This document shows, piece after piece, positions 12,801-27,800 of a stretch of 64,000 bases of DNA. How positions within the stretch are numbered: position 1 is the first letter of the stretch; each line of letters opens with the position of its first letter. The DNA comes from Serilophus lunatus. Its lineage: Eukaryota > Chordata > Aves > Passeriformes > Eurylaimidae. The translations under genes were made by a program, and so were the position numbers. The notes under the pieces were generated by a model. The model worked only from the letters and a program-made list of their open reading frames with translations, searched no databases and was not told the origin of the DNA. The stretch is taken from assembly GCA_013399895.1 (NCBI GenBank), contig VXBA01000395.1:1-64000 (forward strand), in the 5' to 3' direction.

Positions 12801-15800
12801 GTAGTCAGTCATTGGAATAGGCTGCCCAAGGAAGTGGTGGAATCACCGTCCCTGGAAGTGTGTCGCCATCCCAAAGAATATGTGAATGCGGCACCTGGGG
12901 ATTTGGTTTTCTGTTGAACATGGTGGTGCTGGGTTGGAGTCTATGATCTTAGGAGTTTTTTCCAACTTTAGTGATTGTATGATTCTACAATTTACTGCCG
13001 GAACAGTAAGTCAGGTTTGGTTTTGCCGTGCAGGGCTCATGGCTGGGCTTGGCTAACTCAGGTTCCCAGATGCAGGTGTCATTAACCATATTAATTAGGA
13101 ACATGGCCTTATCAACAACTGTTGAGGAACTTGACTTTCAGTTGAGATTTCTGCAATAGGAAGTTATCTGCTTGCAGTTTTTGGCAACAGTGTTTGAAAT
13201 GAAGACATTTAGGTGCAGGATTTAAAATAAATCAAATTTGGGCATAATCTAGCCTTTTATCATTGATTCTCCTTTCCAATATGAAAGCGACCAAGTCAGA
13301 AGATATTTCCTTTAACTTGTTAAAGGAAAGAAGAAAATAAGATGCTGCGCATGTTCTGTTTAATGCTTCTTTCATTCTCTGAGGAGCAATGCGGAACTAT
13401 CCCAGCTTGAAGCAGTTCAGTTTTGTTTGAAGGAACAGCAGCTAAAATCACAGTTAGGTCCCAAACTGGCTGTTAAAAAGTGTCTCAAACAGCTTTGCTT
13501 CCTGCCACTGCTGCTGTCTCTCCTATGAAAGACTTTGGCTGTGTATGGCTCAATAGGCAGTTTCTTCTCCACCTCTGTGAGGTTTTACAGAAACCCAGAG
13601 GTCCCAGCCCCTGTGTTAGTCTGCATAACACAGACTATTTTTGCCAGCTCTTCGTCCTGTATTCGCTTTCTCTAGCCCTGGAATTCATTGTTGAGAAATT
13701 CACTCTTGGAGAGGTGACTAGGGTCTTTTTAAGTTTTCTTTCAAATATGTCATACATACCATTTTTTCGAAGTTTACTAGATTGTCAGTGAATGTCTTGT
13801 TTCCCTCATGAGTAAACGTCATGTCTGTTTAGAAGTAGAAGACACATAAAAGCCCATTACTGAATCATGGCCACACAAAACAGTAGAACATTTTATCTAT
13901 CACTTACAAAAATCATAGCAGCTGTAAAAGCAAAACATTTAGGTTTTAATTTGCACCATTTCTGAGACTAAGAAAATCGAGGTATGATATTCAGACGTAC
14001 GAAAGCAGGTTTTTTTGTCTCTGTGTCATGCTTTTTACAATGGAAAAAGATAACACCTCACACTGAGATTGATTTTTGCTTTTTCTTCCTGCTACTCTTA
14101 TCCTTCAAATATTTGACAAATAGCTTTCAAGTTAATAATTCTGATAACTTCCAAGCTTACCTTTTATAAGTAATGGCATGAAAGGAATTATTGGAGGGTC
14201 CAATTTAGCTACAGTTAGTCTGTAGGCCCTATGGTTTCTTGATGGATCCTTAAAAAAACCCCAAAGAAATCAAATAATTACTAATATGTATTATTATATG
14301 TATTGAGATACTGTATGCATTCAATTAGACGTCATAGCATTTGTTAAAATCATTATTTTTTCCCCTGACTTTAAAAGCATCTGCAAATTCAGACACCTCT
14401 TACCATTCTCCCAGACCGATTGCATGATGAGAATGCAGCCACTAAACACAAACATTTTCTCATGCCAAATAGCAAGGTAAGATATGATTACCAAAACATT
14501 CTTCACAGAAGAAACCACACATTATCTTCCTCCCTCCTTGCAGCTGCAGATCGTTTTGCATATGTTGTAACACTAAAATGTATTGCCTGGAAAAATCCAG
14601 GTTGAAAAATAGAAATTCCCATATGTACTATCAGAAAACATGTGATAAAGCTTTTCTGAGTTCCCAGATTAACTCTGAGTGGTACATAAGTTCTCTCAGA
14701 CTAGGTTCCTAAGAGTATAATTTATTAGTCATACATACTTGTTTTAGCAGCTCTAAAATGGGATCATAAACTTCTTAAAGTCAAACAAGGACATATAAAA
14801 TGCTCTGAATCAAAGAATTCAAATCAGTAACTCTGAAAATGAATTATCTCAGATTGTGCATAGGATAAGAGATCTATTGCTATTCACCATTAAGCTTTCA
14901 AACTCTGCATAGATCTTCTTGAACTTGCTTGGAAGTTTCTGTTAAAGAAAAACAAAAATAGAAAACCTTAATTAAATCCAATTAGTGTGGTAATTTTACT
15001 GTAAACGCCAGTTTCTTCTACAACATCCTCAGTCAGGAGAGTGCTCTTTTTTTGCCAGATATTTCTAACAATGTGCTAATCTAAAATACAACATGTTTCC
15101 TAGCAACCAGATTATAAATAGAGACGGGACCAGCCATGAAACCTGGATTCTGATTTAAACCCTGCCATGAATTTATTCCTTTGGGATGTTTGTTTCAGAT
15201 TTTTGTTTGGCTCACATCACAATCACTGAATTCAGAATGCAAGTGGATGGTCAAGTGAATGGTTTCAAGACATTCCTGATTATAGCCTATTTGAAAATAT
15301 AATTTACACACAGCTTGTGTAGGGGTAGCTCAGCTTAATTATTCATGCCTATGATGAACTGCCCTTGCAAACATTCATATCCATGCCTGGGCACTTCCAG
15401 GAGGTTTTTTTGTTCATGCTGATGCATCTCCAAGTATTGCTTAAATTCTTCACATGCCCAGCAGCAAAGGGCCTCTACCACTTTCTGGGGTATAAATTAA
15501 TGAGTATTTTTTTCAGTCCACAATACCTACGCAAATAAATCATGGTCAGTTGGTTATGCAATGATTGAGAGGGGATGGGCTTTACTAAATAATTTTTTCC
15601 CCTTCATGCATGTTATGTCATACAGATTAAATAACTCACTATAAAGACTGTATGTTACAGCTTCAGAGATCACAGTAATTTTTTACATACACTCAGAATA
15701 TGTCAGCTTTCCACTTTTAATAAGAAATTCCTCTGTATTTGCTGAATTAATCAAACTACTACTGGAAGTGGATAATATTAAAAATTAATAGAGACTTTTT

Positions 15801-18800
15801 AGTGCAGAAATTATTTTTTGAAATACATTTGGAGTGCGTACCCTAGCAAGCTATTTACACTGTGCCACAGCAAGGGCCTAATTTTTAATGATGTGTGTCA
15901 ACAACTGTGTGCCTAGTTTGCATATGCATGCAGATTAGGTATTTGTGAAATAAGTGGTATAATTGGACATTTGCACCTGCAAATATCTAATTTGTGCGTG
16001 CAACTAATGTAAATGCATGATAATATAGCAAAAATCAGGTCTTGATATGTTTTTTTAAGTGTATTCTTTATATATATCTGCCTAAAAATCAAATTGCAAA
16101 AATTCTCTTTATAAACCAACTGCTCTACAGAACCAGAGTGTGATAACATTTCCCTAATCTCAGATTAATACCAGACACCTACAAGGGATCTGTTGCCCCC
16201 CAGCTGAGACCCAGTGCTCATTTCAGTTTGCTGTATGTAACATTCATATACATTCAATTCCTTCTTGTCTCTTCATACTACTGTGCCATCTCGGCTCTCC
16301 CAAATCCTCTCAGTAGCCTCAAATGAAGGGTCATTATTTTGAGAAACTGTCTATAGCATTGATTGTATATGCCACAACATGTACTTTTGAAAAAAGGGCT
16401 GGTGTTTTCTCAGACATATTAGTCTCATCTCCTGTTTCAGAGCACATTTTTAAAGATCTTCACGTTTCAGTCTCTGTTGCATCAATAACCTTAGTCATGC
16501 TAATTATTTTGAATTTCTAACGAACAAAACACATGCACATTCAAATCTGCACTGCTTTTGATAACCAGTAAGGTCTCAGTAGTTATATGTGCATACTACA
16601 TAGCCCTGGTGAACACTGCACCTTTTTTATGTATTGACATAAAAAAGAGCAAAGCCAGAGAAAAACATGGAAGCTCTGAGAATGAAGATCAAACTGACAG
16701 TAAGCAGGGAAATACATGTCAGAGAGAAAACCAGAACTGGTTAGGAGAAATCCACAATTTAACAGGACAACAAATTCCCTGTGGAGATCAGAAAATAATA
16801 CGTAAAAAACAGAGGATGAATTTTAGTGAATTATCTATGGAGTGATCTCACTGAACCACTAGTAAAGGCACATAGCAGATGGGTGCCAGCTAAGAGGTTA
16901 GCTGGCCAACTTGCTCATCCTGTTGGGCATTTCAGCTCATCCACAGAAGTTGCTGTTGACACTCTTGTTAACTGCTTATGGATATTCAGCACATTTATGG
17001 GTATGGTGTACTGCCTTACTCTTAAAAATTGTCAGCCTTAGATAAAGACTTATGGTCAGGAGCTGACTTAGTAGATCTAATTTTTCAATAATAAAGGCCC
17101 AATTCATGTTTTTGCAAACTAAAAGCATAAATTCCTGTCAAGCTTCTTGGAATTTGACTTTGTCTAAGACTTACCTCCCATGTTAAGGAGAGACGGCTCA
17201 CAGCAACATTACTGAGTCCCATAATAATAGCAAAAAAGGAATTCAGATTTTTGTATTCTTTGCAGCTGAAACAGAAAGGACAAGGTTTTCAGTTGTACAT
17301 AACAGCCAGAGTAGTATATACAACAATCTTAAGAGACTTGAACCCCAACATCTAGCTTAGATATGAATGAATTTGGACAGCCCTGGCCAGCATGTCCGCA
17401 AACACCTCTTCACCAATGTGTTAGTACTTCACCATATTCCGAAGGCTCCTTTCCCATCCCTCCTAAAATGACCTCCTGCTTCCACTTCATTGGGTGCCAG
17501 CTCCTGCAAGGACTCCTAGTCTTTGAAACAATTCCTCACCCAGAGACACGGTACTGAAACTGGGCTCAATTCAGTCCCGAGGGATATCTTGGAAATAGTG
17601 GAAGCACGTTTACAATCTCATTTGCTGTAGAACTTGCTGACAGCTTCTGAACAGCTACTAAATGCTGGAAGCTCTCCCTAGGTGATCTTCATCGCAGTTT
17701 CCAGGTTCAGCGAGTCTTTTTAAAGGGAGAAGAGAGTTGTCTAAAGATGTTCCAGTGATCTCTCTTGCAGTATAAGATTTCTATTACTTATAATTTCGGA
17801 ACTCCTTAGTAAGTTTCAGGCAAAGAACTGCCATTTGTTGCCAGCATCATTAAAGAGGTCCTGGGCACTAGGAGCTCTAGGTCACACTCTACCTGTAATG
17901 CAAAGGACTTTTGTGGCCAATAGAAAAAAATGGAACATGTAACAGTATTATTGAAGATCTAATATGCCATATGCAGAAGTAGGCACAATCTGACAGAAAC
18001 AGTTGACACAAGTGCTCAGCTGGAACTGAATTAGGTGGCTCACTGAGTCAATAGGAAAGGAAGAAAGAGAACAAAGCCTCTATCTCAGAAATCTGTGCCT
18101 CACTAGGAACTCACAAATAATTTTTCTCAACTGATTTGCCAACATCCAACTTCAGCACCTCAGTCTCTGCTTCTTCTCCTGTGAGTGGCTTTCCTTAGGT
18201 GTTGGTACTGGGACTGGTACTGGGACTGTTTAACATCTTATTCAGTGACATGGACAGTTGGATTGAGTGCACCCTTAGCAAGTTCGCTGATGACACCAAG
18301 CTGTGTGGTGTGGTCAGCACACAGGAGGGAGGAGATGCCACCCAGAGGCACCTTGACAGGCTTGAAAGGTGGGACTGTGTGCATGTTATGAAGTTCAAAA
18401 GGTCAAGTTCAAGGTTCTGCACCTGGGTCAGAGCAATCCCAAGCACAAGTAACAGGCTGGGAGGACAGTGGATTGAGAGCACCCCTGGGGAGAAGGACTT
18501 GGGGTTATTGGTGGACAAGATGCTCTGTGTGACTGTGCAGTGTATGCTTGTACCCCAAAAGCCAACCATGTCCTGAGCTGCATCAAAAGCCAGTTGGCTG
18601 AGGGAGGTGATTCTTCCTGACTACCCTGCTCCTATGAGATCCCACCTGGACTGCTGTGTCCAGCTCTGGGGCTTCCAGCACAAGAAGGACATCTTCTGCA
18701 AATTCTACAAGCTCTACACTAAATAGCTCAGTTCCAGATAGAGGACCTCTGTAAGGTAATAGAAACAGTGCTGCATGGCTCAACTGAATATATGCTGCAT

Positions 18801-21800
18801 GTAAAATGTCAGAAGGTGGATCCTCCAAAGCACTACAACATGTTCAGAACAAAGGACCCTCTGCCTCCCAAAATGGACTGTACTGCAAAAATCTTACTGT
18901 TAAGTATGAATAGCAAACACATGCACACACACTCACTCTTGTATCCAACACAAACCTATGTGATTAAAATCTCTTGGTACTTGCACAGGTATATTCATCT
19001 TGGCATTTTCTCTATAAATACACACACTTCAAAAATTTCTCAAAGTCTCCTTAGGCTTATAATATATACATGTGTACAGAAAGAATGATTTTCAAAAACT
19101 GAATGAAAGTGTCTGAGTACAGTGATAACATATGAAGGCTTCTAAATAGCCTGTGGCTTTATCTGTAAAGAGGAAAAAACTGTGTTTGTGGATATCCATA
19201 AGAGTATGTGCAAGCACATCCCAGAAGGCCTTTCTAATACAATTAATATAGGAAGAACTCACTGTTGGAGATATAGTTCACTTCTTCCCTTTGTTTAAAA
19301 GTTTAATCCTACAATAGATGGAGAAAAGAAATGAACCTGGTAACCTCTACATCCTTTTCCAGCAGATGTAAAAGCAACACTGGCTCCTGGAACTGAAAGC
19401 ATGTGTGCACAGCACTTGGAGCCAGCACTTTGGCCTTGCCTGCACAGATTGGGAGAACACATCACAGGGTGCGTGGCAGGCACGAAATGACGTGCTTTCT
19501 GCAATGGCATCTAAGCCTCCAGCTACTGAACTGAAGCAGGGTTCTCAGCAGCAGTTATCTTTGAAAAGTTATGTGTGAGGCATCTTGTTACCACCAGTCA
19601 TGCCTAAGATTAATAGTGCTAGCATTGAGCTGTTCTCCTCGAACATTTTTCTAATGAGTCTAGTACTTCTAGGTAGGGTAAAGTTCTCATTAGGTCTCAA
19701 GGATCTTCACAGGCAAAACTTCCTCAAAGATACTGCTTCAAGGCCTGGTCTTTTTCTCCTCTCTAACTTCGGTGCACTCTGTTTGTTTTAGTGCGTTCTG
19801 TAGCACCTGTTACCATGGCAGCACTGCATAGAGGGCAGCACCCTGGCAAAACTTCCCTGCGCTTTTCCAGCGGCTGCAATTAAACCTGCCCTCTTGGTTT
19901 GTACCGAGGAAAATCTTGTGCTTCGGATTTCTCTGCTTTTAGGAGACAAAGAGGACTCGGCAGAGCAGACCGCTTTTAGACATTTATTTTTAGCATTGTA
20001 GTGATACCAGAAACATGGAAGTAAACAGGAGGTTGTCAGGCTGTTGTAAATAGCATAGGATCAAACCCATGACTGAAGAACCCACAGGCTAATGCGGTTT
20101 ATTGAGAACACATTTAACTGTAATTCTTTGGACACTTTGATTTCAAGTGTTCATGGAAATTACTATTGTATCTTAATGACCACATTTCAACATTTTCCCC
20201 TATCACGTCCGAGTTTGGAAGGACCCCGACGTGTCTGTGCGCGGGTGCCACTGCCCTCTCCTGGGCGCAGCCCGCCGGGCCAGCGGCTGCCTTCCCACTC
20301 CTGCGCTGTGCAATGAGATAATGGAATATGCTGTGCATCTATTTTTAGAAACTAAAGAGGTAAATTCTGTCCTCTGTTCTAATTATAAACCTGATTCTGC
20401 ATGCCTGCCGCTAGATTTTGAAAATATTCGGCTTTGACCAACTGTAATCCGACCTGAGGGCCCAAAGAAGCTCCCAGAAGGAAGCTGGTACTTGCAGAGC
20501 AGGGTGTCCTGGAGGAAGGAGCCACACTGCTCCCCAGTTTCGATGTGAACACAGACTTCAGCTATGTGCAATTACTAACTGGGAGGAGGGTGGCACCGCA
20601 GCTCTAATAGTAATCTCTCTCTTTACACAACTCCATTTAATGATGCAAAAAAGTTAAAACTTACGGTTTAACTGCAAGTAACAACATCTCTGTTGGGTAA
20701 AAATGCCTAAAGGCTTCTAGTCACAATGGCCAAAGCTGTGAACAAACACTGCATACCTCAGCAAACTGTTTCCTCGGACAGCAATGAATGCAATATACAC
20801 TGCAAACTAGAAAGGCAAGGAAAACAGTGATAAAATTGGTAGCTATCCAGGGCACAGACATGCCCCTGCTCTCTCTGAAGTCAGTCGATGACTTGGTCTT
20901 GACTTTAAGGAGTCAATGCTGGCATGTCTGGTATGAAGGCTCCAAAGAGTTTAAATTTGATTAGGAATAAAAAAAAGACAAAAGAATTGAATGTTATCCA
21001 ACCTCAGACCCAGCAGTTAGTAACAAAAGAGGACATTCATATTCCCGCATTTTAAAGCAAAAGTATTCAAACAAAATCACAGAATCATAGAATTGGTAGG
21101 ATTGGAAGGGATCTGTGGAGATGACCTAGTCCAACTCCCCTGCCAAGGTAGGCTCACCTAGAGCAGCTAACACAGGAATATGTCCAGGTGAGTTTTGATA
21201 GTGTCCAGAGAGGGAAACTCCACCACCTTCCTGGGCAGCCTGTTCCAGTGCCCTGCCACCCTCAACGTAAGGAAATTCTTCCTCATGTTGAGGTGAAACT
21301 TCTTGTGTTTTAGTTAATGTCATCCTGTCGCTAAGCACCGCTGAAAAGAGTCTGGTGCCATCCACTTGGCACCTGCCTTTGAGGTATCTGAATGTATCAA
21401 TGAGATCCCTGCTCAGTCTACTCTTCTACAGGTCCAGCTCTTGCAGTCTTTCCTCATAAGAGAAACGCTCCACATCCCTAATCATCTGTGGCCTCCTCTG
21501 GACCCTCTCCAGTGGCTCTTTGTCTATTCTGTATTGAGGAGCCCAGAACTGGACACAGATATGACCTCACTAGGGCTGAGTAGAGAGGGTGGATCACCTC
21601 CTTTGACCTGCTGGTCACATTCTTCCCAACGTACCCCAGGATCCCACTGGCCCTCCTGGCCACAAGGACACACTGCCAGCTCATGGCCAACTTGTCATGC
21701 TGTCTAGTAGCTCAGCACCCAACCTGTACTGGCACTTGGAGTTATTTTTTCCCAGGTTCAGGACCCTTCACTTGCCTTTGCTGAACCTCATTAGGTTTCT

Positions 21801-24800
21801 TTCTATGCAGCTTTCCAGCCTATCAAGGTCCCACTGAATGGCAGAAAAGCCTTCAGGTGTATCAGCCACTCCCTCCAGTTTTGTATTGGTGAGCAAACCT
21901 GCTTCAAATCGCAAGCAAACTGAAAGTAGCACGAGCATCATCATCTCCATGCTACAACCCCTTGCTCTCTCCTCTTGGTTTTCCCACTCAAGGCAATTCT
22001 GAGAATGGTTGTCCTGAGCAGCATCAGAAATAATTCTGTTTTCAGGAAAACTAAGGCTCAATTTTGCTAATATTTACTAATTCACATATTAATATTTGCT
22101 CATAGGGTAAATGAACTCCTGATGAACTGAAATATATGTACTGACAAATTTGATGAGAAAACATGGCCCTAAGAGATCATAGATCAAGGAGCAATGGAGA
22201 GTAGCACAGGAAAGACTATAGATTAACAAAGTTCTGTAAAGCCCTATATGAAAATGGACAGAATTACCAAATAGAAAATGTTTTAGCCTCTACTGCATGT
22301 GGCTGTCTGAAGAGAGAAAATAAAAACATATTGAGTATACTGGACCTCACTTCCAGCTCACATATGACTGCATACTTACTGGGCTGCTATCTTAATATAC
22401 TTTTTTAACAGCTGAACACGCTTGCTGAGTTGAGAGCAAAGACAAATTTCGGTGACCACCCAGAATTGAATTTCATTAAATCTTCTTAAAAACAAGTCCA
22501 GATTTGCTGTGGTCTTTCTAAAATTGTGCCTTCCAAAAGTGTGATAGATCAATTCCAGCTAGAAAAGAGAAAACAGTTTGAACTTTTTTTAGAAGTTGCA
22601 TCTTTTGGACAGAGGAAAGAGGCTAAGAAGGACCAGGTAAATATCTAGCCTGAAACTGGCTCTGCAACTCACATGTATTGCTGCACTGATGACAAGGATT
22701 CAGGTTACAAATCCAGTACACAATAGCTGAGGCATAGTAAAAGCATACCTACAGATTATATATAGATAGCTTAATACCTTAAAACATACAAAAATAATTC
22801 AATAACTAGGACATGTCCAGAAGAAGTTTAACTTGATTTTTGTATTTTGCCTATAAAATCAAGAATGTCTTATACTTTTGAAACTTGTAGGTGGCTTTAT
22901 TGTAGTGTTTTTGCAAATCAAGTTTAGAGAAAGCTGTGGAAATACTGCACAAATATACAATGTACAACTAAACATCTTCTAACAGATTCTAACCTGCTGA
23001 ATATACAGAATCTCATACCTCATGCACACAGTTGAAGAGCTCCCAATCATAAATTGTCATCTGATGTGCTAAGTCTTTGGAACTCATCAGTTCAAATGTT
23101 CCTACTGTACCAGTAGACGGTCCTTCTTGTTCTGGTAATGGTGCCTACAAATAGGAAAATGGTATAAAAATATTTTAGAAATCCAAAATTGCATGATTAC
23201 TGCTTTCCTTGCATATTGTTACTAACATTTTTTTTTTCAGTGCGACCACTTTCCCAAGCATGTTTCTAATAGTAAAACCCAAATTTGCAGTAAAACTGAA
23301 ACTTGCTTTTAATCACAGGCAGGTACTAGGAAATGAGAAGTCCTGTGTAAAATGAGTATCCAGTATGCACAGGATAGTCAGGAAAATTCTGAAAGCTCTT
23401 CAGAGGCACCATAAGAAAATAAACCAGACTGTTCTCAGGGTATTATTTTTAACATTGTTCTAAAAATTGAATCTAGAAATAAATGCTTCAATACACATTG
23501 TGCTAACTAAACATGTGTGTTTATTTAGGAGCATAGGTCTTTCCACAAAACTTTTGTTACGTTTCTTTTCACATACACAAATAACTGGGCCACAAAACAC
23601 AAGCCAAATACTTCTACATGTTCCTGATTCTAATGAGAATTACTTCTGCCATTCCTCAAAAATCTGTAGTGATTGCAAGATCTTCTGATCATTTATAAAA
23701 TAAACCTCATACTTTGATAGCACAGGGAGGTACCATTTGTGATTGCAAAACTCCTGGCTATGCCAATTAAAATGATATGCACACAACATTACGAGAAAGA
23801 ATCAAGTATAAAACATTTTTGCAAGACACTCCCATAGTACGCAATAAATGAGATCTGATCCACAGTTCTGCACACAAGTAAATCTTATATTAAACAGAAA
23901 TTTAAAACATGGTTTGAGATCAAGTCAGATGTGAAATAGTCTGTTGTACATATTAGGGTCAGAGTGTTTGAACCAGCGCTGCTAAAATACTAACAATCAA
24001 CCCTCTTGCAAATTCGAAAGTGTGACACCGGTACAGCTGCCTGTGAACCCGCGGGTCAGCTGTTCTGTTCCCAGGAGAGGGCAGCAGAGTTCACGGACAG
24101 GTTTCCAATTTCTCATCACCTCTTTGTTAAACAGATAATGATGGAGAACGGGAATTGTCAACAGACTCCTTTCTGACTACAAACTCAGCGGAGTCTGCAA
24201 GATTAACAGGCCATATTAACATGCTGCAATATAAAAAATGAGTTTACTAAATGAATCCCCCTTATATAAGAATAATATATTAGCAATAGAAAAAGGACTG
24301 GATTGATATATTAAATCACCTTCTCAGGAATGCACAGCACCTAGGAGCCTTATTTTTGTATGAATTCTTGCTTTGTAATCTAGGGAAAACTGTTCTTTCA
24401 AACATCATCATAATATAAACTAATTAAAAAACTACTAAACCAAATCACAAGCATTACTAATTAAAAGTTTCACCTACAATTTTAAAAAAGTGTATATATA
24501 TTAAAAAGGTATTCTCTAAAAAAAGTCCAGGACAGGCATCAATCTTATAAAAGCCTGCAGATTGCTCTAAATTGGAATTTACACAAAAGCACAACAGTTT
24601 TGCGTAGAAAATCCTAATTTGTGGAAATCTGTGGAAAGAGAATTGGCCACAGATTGAAAGAGGGCTTTTTTCCCCTATTTGGAGACAAACACAACATAGC
24701 TGTTACTATAACAAACACGTATTTTCCAAGGCTAGGAAAGAAACACTTAGATGCAAACTCACAGCATATTTGAAAATTCATCTAGCCAGAACAATTTTCA

Positions 24801-27800
24801 CATGGGAATTGCCAAATGTAATGTGAATAAATGTTCATGCACAGACAGCAGCCAGAAATTGAAATGTGAAAGGATTAAACCGGGAGGCAGGTCAGGTTGT
24901 AACAATTTTCAATTTGTTTATACCTCCTTGAAAAAACGCAGCCGATAAAGGGATGTATTCTGTTACGCAGTGCTGAGAACCATTTTTAAGGTGCTGAATG
25001 TACTTCTCCAATTCCTACTGAAGTCAGTCTAGTTCATGAAAATGAACACATCACAGCACTGTATCTTAGAGCTCCCTGCAGCATTTTGAGTACTTCATCC
25101 ATGGTAAACAGCACAGGGAAAAAGGCACAGAAAGCCATGGCCATTTGCTGCCAAAGCTATGTGTACACAGACAATGCAGATCTATATGTAAGTACCCACT
25201 GCAGTTGCACTGATGCAACACCCTTGCTTTACAGTAGCATGCCCCATGAGGGTATCCTTGGCAGGATTAATTAACCTTAAGAGAACACCAGAATTTAATA
25301 AACTGAACAAGAGGTATCTCTGCATGGAACTACATATGCTGGATTGTGCATTCCCTGGTTACTAAATTGAAAGCAGCAGCAAAGCACAGATTTTACCATA
25401 TCTATAAAAGAAATCAGGCATACATACTAAGTGGCTTGTTAAAAGCATACAGGAGGCTGAAACAAGGCTAGGAGTAATAGAGTTCATGCTGACATGACTT
25501 GGCAATGACATTTGTTTTTAATGAAATAAAAGGAACAAAAAGTACAGTCAAATCAAACTCTATAAAAGCAGACCCCATGGAGATTGCTAGAATGACTGTA
25601 TAAACTGTAGCACTTATGAGCAATTCCAACTAAGAAAAAGCAGACTTTTACCCAGGAATATTTTGTGTGATTCTACTTAGAATTATCTGAGATTTTGGCA
25701 CAGTATTTTGTGGGGATGAGAAATAAAGGATTTTAAGGAATTTACTGTTTTATTTGGTAACGCCTATCTCTGAGAATATATCTCTATGACTTTGAGGAGG
25801 TAATGCTGCAATGAGGAACTACTGCATGTCTTAGTGACAATTCTCAGCTCTTCCTAAATGCTCAGTGTGACCAATTGAGAGAACTGGGATCAAGTACTGT
25901 TACCAAGTGATCAGATGAATGGATTTCTGGTCTAGTTTAGGAAATTATAACATTAGCTTGTTTTAATTTCAGGGTTTATCCCATAGCACTGTGACAAGCC
26001 CTTTGTTGTGAAGGTTTCCACTAGTTGTTACCTAAAGCACTGATAATCCAAAAAGAGCCAAGTGTTCAAATAAACTGAAGCACTGCCCTTCCCAAGAACT
26101 GCACCCATACATACCAACAAATCGAACTGATCACGCGGGCAAGCAAACAGCCGTCCATTAACACTGAGAGTGGTAAACACTGAAACATCGTGAGGTTTGA
26201 GCACAACTTTTTCTGTAAAAATGAAAGAAATTATTAATTATTATATATATGTAGAATTTACTGATCCAACAGCTGCACAGATCACCCTCCTGGGAACAAA
26301 TTTTCTCAGCAACCCAAAGTGCAGGACACAAAATAAATGACAATGAGGTCCTCTTTATTGAAGAAATGTAATGATAAGCTCAGCCCAAACCAGTCTCCTA
26401 CATAACTAAAATCCCAGTTCCAAACTGTACAGATCGGCCAAGAAGCCTGTGCTGCTATCTCTAGAAACTACTCGCACAAATTCAGCCATAATTAGGAACT
26501 CCATTAATTCTTTGCTGAACTGTAAGCATTTGGAGAGCTGTTCTTAACAGAAATTGCTTTGGAAGATAGTAACTGCATAAGGAGGTGATGAAATGCATTA
26601 CAGCAGTTCTAAAAAAGCATAACACCACAGGTAAAGAGAAGATAACAAAGTAACTTACAAAACAGTCTCTTTCAGCATGTGTTGGCTGTCAGCAAATTTG
26701 ACAATAAAAAATTGCTGCAACTTCAGAAAGAAAAGCTGCCTGGAGTCAGTTCTCAGGAAGTGAGCTGTTTTTGGCAGGCACCACTGTTTGCAAAAAACGC
26801 CTTCCAACACAGCTCTTATTACCTCTGTGTGTCTCCACACAGTCACACACAGCCAAAGCACTTGAGCAACACCACATCTCCAGCAGAATTTACCTTGCAG
26901 TTACTCTCGTATTTCCACAGCCTATAGTGGTGGCTGACACCTGACTCTCAGCAAACACAAGGTCAGTGGGTTTGGCACTAGGTTGCTCTGTAGTGGTTTA
27001 TGTGGACAGAGCAGCCAGTATGGTAGTGAGCACTACTAGAATGTCTGCACTGCAGTGTTTTCTGAGGCTGCTGATTCCTAAGTCTAGCCTGAGATTATCC
27101 ATGCTTACCTCCTACTTCTGTTGTGAAAAAACTCTCGCAAGTCTAACAGTGAAGGAAAATTGGGGTAGCTCTGCTCTGTAACATGCAGATACATAGGCTT
27201 CTCCATTTTTCCTGTCTCCCATGTGAGCTCCACACTGTGCCTGCAGTACAGGAAGGACTTGCCTCTAAGACAGAACTTTGTACTAGCTGAACCTGCACAT
27301 GGGTATAAAAAAGCCTTGACTGAATTATTCTTTTAATCCCTCCAAAACTTCTGCTTCCCCATAACTGAGTAATGTTTAAGTTGACACAAATACAGTACCT
27401 CCTCCTGAACTCATCTTTACTATGATGAGGCCTTCTCCAGAACCCAGCTTGTCTGCTACTGCGCTGATCACTTCTTTCACAGAGGAAGATACTGGCACTC
27501 GGATAGTGGTATAGGTTTGGTCTATGCAGTACACCTTAAAGAGAACTAAAGAAAAGGACTGCATGATGTATTTCATGTGTAAAACCCACAGATTTACTGC
27601 ACAAATTACTTTTACCTCAGTAACCACTCTTCAGAAATGCAACAAAGCAATAATAAACCACTACAGTTTTGATAGCTCCCCATTCATCAGATGTTCTACA
27701 ATTTCTAGTATAGAAATCACTGACTTTCCAGGGCTTTTAATAAACCATGAAGTATTAGTGTCTCAGCATTAAAATGAAGGGATGCCATGCAGAAGGACAG

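Larger units (their letters stand above)
5364..13759 (-). other. RAPGEF4 intron between window exons 23 and 24 (8.4 kb, longest in window)
   Basis: GT-AG intron. It holds the 18-bp tandem at 6526, an old repeat at 7115, a CR1 at 12690 and otherwise unremarkable AT-rich sequence. A 137-codon open frame at 11723-12136 (minus) lacks homology known to me. Confidence 0.7.
17266..22379 (-). other. RAPGEF4 intron between window exons 19 and 20
   Basis: GT-AG intron of 5.1 kb containing two CR1 fragments in opposite orientations (18195-18720 plus, 21076-21905 minus). A GC-richer patch at 20200-20300 has no recognised content. Confidence 0.7.

Noticed and set aside
18195..18576. Overlapping 124- and 125-codon open frames on both strands
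   Set aside because: They fall in the CR1 fragment; the plus-strand frame is interrupted reverse transcriptase sequence, not an independent gene.
20772..20810. Possible small exon on the minus strand with a CTTTCTAG acceptor and a gtatgc donor
   Set aside because: Its phase does not fit the flanking RAPGEF4 exons (it would give a stop or frame break), and the EPAC2 protein is complete without it.
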